Of a stretch of 64,000 nucleotides of DNA, positions 61,603-64,000 are shown piece by piece; the stretch's first letter is position 1, and each line of letters starts with the position of its first letter. The notes under the pieces were generated by a model. The model made no database searches, was not told the origin of the DNA, and saw only the letters and a program-made list of their open reading frames with translations. Source of the stretch: JAWKWH01 sp041397625 (lineage in GTDB: Bacteria > Pseudomonadota > Alphaproteobacteria > Rhizobiales > Rhizobiaceae); the NCBI GenBank assembly GCA_041397625.1, contig JAWKWH010000004.1:248001-312000 (forward strand). Reading direction: 5' to 3'. A program made the translations under genes and the position numbers.

Positions 61603-62916
61603 ATGCTGCTGTCTGTCATCGGATTTGTCGCGGTGCTGGCGCTGGTGTTCCTGCGCATGCCGATCGCCATCGCCATGGGCATCGTCGGCATCGCCGGCTA
61701 TTCCTACATGACCAATTTCAAGGCGGCGCTGTCGATGGCGGCGCGGCTGATCATCGACACCTCCCAGGACTACGGCCTGTCGGTGGTCCCGCTGTTCATT
61801 CTCATGGGCCTGTTCGTCAACAAGGGTGGCCTGTCGCGCGAACTCTACCAGGTCTCCTATGCGTTTCTCGGCCATTTGCGCGGCGGTCTGGCGATGGCGA
61901 CCATCGTCGCCTGCGCCGGATTCTCGGCCATCTGCGGCTCGTCGCTCGCCACCGCCGCCACCATGTCGAAAGTGGCCATGCCGCAGATGCGCAAATACGG
62001 CTATGCCGACCGGCTTTCCACCGCCTCGATCGCCGCCGGCGGCACGCTCGGCATCCTGATCCCGCCAAGCGTCATCCTCGTCATCTACGGGCTTCTGACG
62101 GAAACCAGCATCGGCAAGCTGTTCATCGCAGGCATCGTGCCGGGCCTGATCGGCGTGCTGTTCTATCTCGTCGCCGTCCGCTACACGGTCGCCCGTGACC
62201 CCGGAGCCGGGCCGGCTGGCGAGCGGACGGACTGGCGCGACCGGATCGCCGCGCTCAGGGATGTGTGGGCGGTGTTGCTGCTGTTCTTTATCGTCATCGG
62301 CGGGCTCTACGGCTTCCTCGATATCTGGCCGCTCAACCTCACCTTTTCGCCGACGGAGGCCGCCGGCATGGGCGCTTCCGGCGCCTTCATCATCGCCCTT
62401 TCGCGCGGTAATCTTACCTTCAGCGACGTTCGCGACGTGCTGATCGAGACGGCACATACGACGGCGACCCTGTTCTCGGTGCTGATCGGCGCCTGGATAT
62501 TCTCCAACTTCATCAATCTCGCCGGCCTGCCCGAGCAACTGCTGGCCTCGATCACCGCCAGGGGCTTCAGTCCCATGGTGGTCATGCTGATGATCCTTGC
62601 CGTCTACATCGTCCTGGGTTGCGTGTTCGAAAGCCTGTCGATGCTGCTTCTGACGGTGCCGATCTTCTTTCCGCTGGTCACCAGCCTCGGCTTCGATCCC
62701 GTCTGGTTCGGCATCATCGTCGTCGTCGTCACCGAGATCAGCCTGATCACCCCGCCGGTTGGCCTGAACGTCTTCGTTTTGCGCGGCGTGGTCGGCGACG
62801 TATCCACCGGAACGATCTTCCGGGGCGTGACGCCGTTCTGGGTCGTCGACATCCTGCGTCTGGCGCTGCTGCTGTTCGTGCCCTGGCTGGTGCTGTTCCT
62901 GCCGAATTCGATGTAA
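61603..62916 (+). CDS. TRAP transporter large permease (DctM)
   Basis: 437 residues with about 12 helices and a DctM signature: PLFILMGLFVNKGGLSRELY, then GGTLGILIPPSVILVIYGLL with the conserved G-x-L-I-P-P-S loop. The C-terminal half repeats the fold (EISLITPPVGLNVFVLRGVV). It uses the sodium gradient to move substrate delivered by DctP. Confidence 0.94.
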   Translation: MLLSVIGFVAVLALVFLRMPIAIAMGIVGIAGYSYMTNFKAALSMAARLIIDTSQDYGLSVVPLFILMGLFVNKGGLSRELYQVSYAFLGHLRGGLAMATIVACAGFSAICGSSLATAATMSKVAMPQMRKYGYADRLSTASIAAGGTLGILIPPSVILVIYGLLTETSIGKLFIAGIVPGLIGVLFYLVAVRYTVARDPGAGPAGERTDWRDRIAALRDVWAVLLLFFIVIGGLYGFLDIWPLNLTFSPTEAAGMGASGAFIIALSRGNLTFSDVRDVLIETAHTTATLFSVLIGAWIFSNFINLAGLPEQLLASITARGFSPMVVMLMILAVYIVLGCVFESLSMLLLTVPIFFPLVTSLGFDPVWFGIIVVVVTEISLITPPVGLNVFVLRGVVGDVSTGTIFRGVTPFWVVDILRLALLLFVPWLVLFLPNSM

Positions 62917-62978
62917 GCAGCAAACGCACGGATACACGTGCCGACCATCGGCCAATTCTTGGCAGTTAAAACTAATTC

Positions 62979-62992
62979 TTACGTTTACGTAA
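62979..62992. promoter_or_regulatory. perfect palindrome upstream of mdh
   Basis: TTACGT-TT-ACGTAA is a perfect 6-bp inverted repeat in an AT-rich stretch about 200 bp before the mdh ATG. It may be an operator for a dimeric regulator. No regulator can be assigned. Confidence 0.35.
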
Positions 62993-63189
62993 TTCCCTTT
63001 AAATCCAACCGATTGAAATCATTGACGTTGAAATAACGAGTTGAATTTTATGCCTACCAGGGCTAATCGACTTGGTGAGTATCCGGCCGATACCCGGCCG
63101 GGCGACCGGCAACGACCGCGGAGGTGGAGCAATCCTGTTCCTGGAGGATCCAGGGGCAAGGCCGCGCAACAGGGGATCTTCTCAACAAC

Positions 63190-64000
63190 ATGGCTAGAAA
63201 CAAGATTGCGCTCATCGGCTCGGGCATGATCGGCGGCACGCTCGCCCACATGATCGGTCTTAAGGAACTGGGCGACGTGGTGCTGTTCGATATTGCCGAG
63301 GGCATTCCGCAGGGCAAGGGTCTCGACATCGCCGAATCCTCGCCGGTCGACGGTTTCGACGCCCATGTCACCGGCGCCAATGACTATGCCGCCATCGAGG
63401 GCGCCGACGTGTGCATCGTCACCGCCGGCGTGCCGCGCAAGCCGGGCATGAGCCGCGACGACCTGCTCGGCATCAACCTGAAGGTGATGGAACAGGTCGG
63501 TGCCGGTATCCGCAAATACGCGCCGAAAGCCTTTGTCATCTGCATCACCAACCCGCTCGACGCCATGGTCTGGGCGCTGCAGAAGTTTTCCGGCCTGCCG
63601 GCGAGCCACGTGGTCGGCATGGCCGGCGTGCTCGACTCCGCCCGGTTTCGTTATTTCCTCGCAGACGAGTTCAAGGTGTCGGTCGAGGATGTGACCGCCT
63701 TCGTGCTCGGCGGCCACGGCGACACCATGGTGCCGCTTATCCGCTACTCGACCGTCGGCGGCATTCCGCTGCCCGATCTGGTCAAGATGGGCTGGACCAC
63801 CAAGGACCGGCTCGACAGGATCGTCCAGCGCACCCGCGACGGCGGCGCCGAGATCGTCGGCCTGCTGAAGACCGGCTCGGCCTACTATGCGCCGGCCGCA
63901 TCGGCCATCCAGATGGCCGAAAGCTATCTGAAGGACAAGAAGCGCCTCCTGCCCTGCGCCGCGCACCTGACCGGCCAGTACGGCGTCAAGAACATGTATG
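63190..64000 (+). CDS. mdh: malate dehydrogenase (3' end outside window)
   Basis: NAD-dependent interconversion of malate and oxaloacetate in the TCA cycle. 270 residues are visible from ATG 63190 and the frame runs off the right edge. It begins MARNKIALIGSGMIGGTLAH (NAD motif GSGMIGG). The catalytic loop VTAGVPRKPGMSRDDL, ITNPLDAMVW and the active-site GGHGDTMVPL are all present. This is the lactate-dehydrogenase-like alphaproteobacterial form, usually upstream of sucCDAB. Confidence 0.96.
   Translation, partial: MARNKIALIGSGMIGGTLAHMIGLKELGDVVLFDIAEGIPQGKGLDIAESSPVDGFDAHVTGANDYAAIEGADVCIVTAGVPRKPGMSRDDLLGINLKVMEQVGAGIRKYAPKAFVICITNPLDAMVWALQKFSGLPASHVVGMAGVLDSARFRYFLADEFKVSVEDVTAFVLGGHGDTMVPLIRYSTVGGIPLPDLVKMGWTTKDRLDRIVQRTRDGGAEIVGLLKTGSAYYAPAASAIQMAESYLKDKKRLLPCAAHLTGQYGVKNMY

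Overview
The window is GC-rich DNA (roughly 63-65% by eye) from an alphaproteobacterium, most likely order Hyphomicrobiales (Rhizobiales) and a Phyllobacteriaceae-like lineage (Mesorhizobium/Nitratireductor type). The evidence is the gene order rluD-rpoH-(membrane protein)-purA, serC-serA behind a serC-type leader, the block ybgC-tolQRAB-pal-cpoB-tilS-ftsH...glmM, a fixNOQP/fixGHIS set with an FnrN regulator and FixK/FNR boxes, and Irr/RirA-type iron boxes. The genus cannot be fixed from sequence reading alone.

Layout. 1-9.9 kb is housekeeping: a cut-off DUF6476-type gene, an RluD-family pseudouridine synthase, rpoH, an anchored membrane protein, purA, an EamA transporter and serC-serA. 9.9-25.4 kb is envelope biology: two Omp25/31-like barrels with CtrA-like upstream sites, glmM, a beta-helix/di-heme cytochrome pair, ftsH, tilS, and the Tol-Pal operon from ybgC to cpoB. 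25.4-28.4 kb holds a GH5 hydrolase, a LuxR-type regulator and a Tat-exported dienelactone-hydrolase-like protein. 28.4-36.4 kb is an iron module: DUF1513, two imelysins, a Cys/His-rich unknown, a barrel protein behind a Zur-like box, a di-heme oxidoreductase and a Bfd-like ferredoxin. Two gaplessly alignable Irr/RirA-like regions and a 305-bp MITE-like element lie within it. 36.4-48.6 kb is microaerobic respiration: fixGHIS (with a 52-residue CcoS), fixNOQP, a hemerythrin, FnrN and HemN, with TTGA-N6-TCAA boxes at fixG, fixN and hemN. 48.6-51 kb holds small conserved genes, tRNA-Ala(CGC) and a glutamine-amidotransferase-like hydrolase.

51-62.9 kb is the most unusual part. It is an eight-gene, tightly overlapping minus-strand operon: ferredoxin reductase, Rieske oxygenase alpha and beta, acyl-CoA ligase, thiolase-like protein, DUF35-SDR fusion, cyclase and SDR. 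It diverges from a marR-dctPQM (TRAP) operon. Together these look like uptake, CoA activation, ring oxygenation and carbon-carbon cleavage of an unidentified organic acid. The thiolase-like protein lacks the canonical Cys and His, and the SDR half of the fusion has lost YxxxK, so an Ltp2/ChsH2-like retro-aldolase with a new fusion architecture is plausible. The window ends inside mdh, the usual head of the mdh-suc operon.

No CRISPR array, prophage or intact insertion sequence was seen. No gene-free gap exceeds 300 bases except 31474-31801, which the MITE-like element fills.
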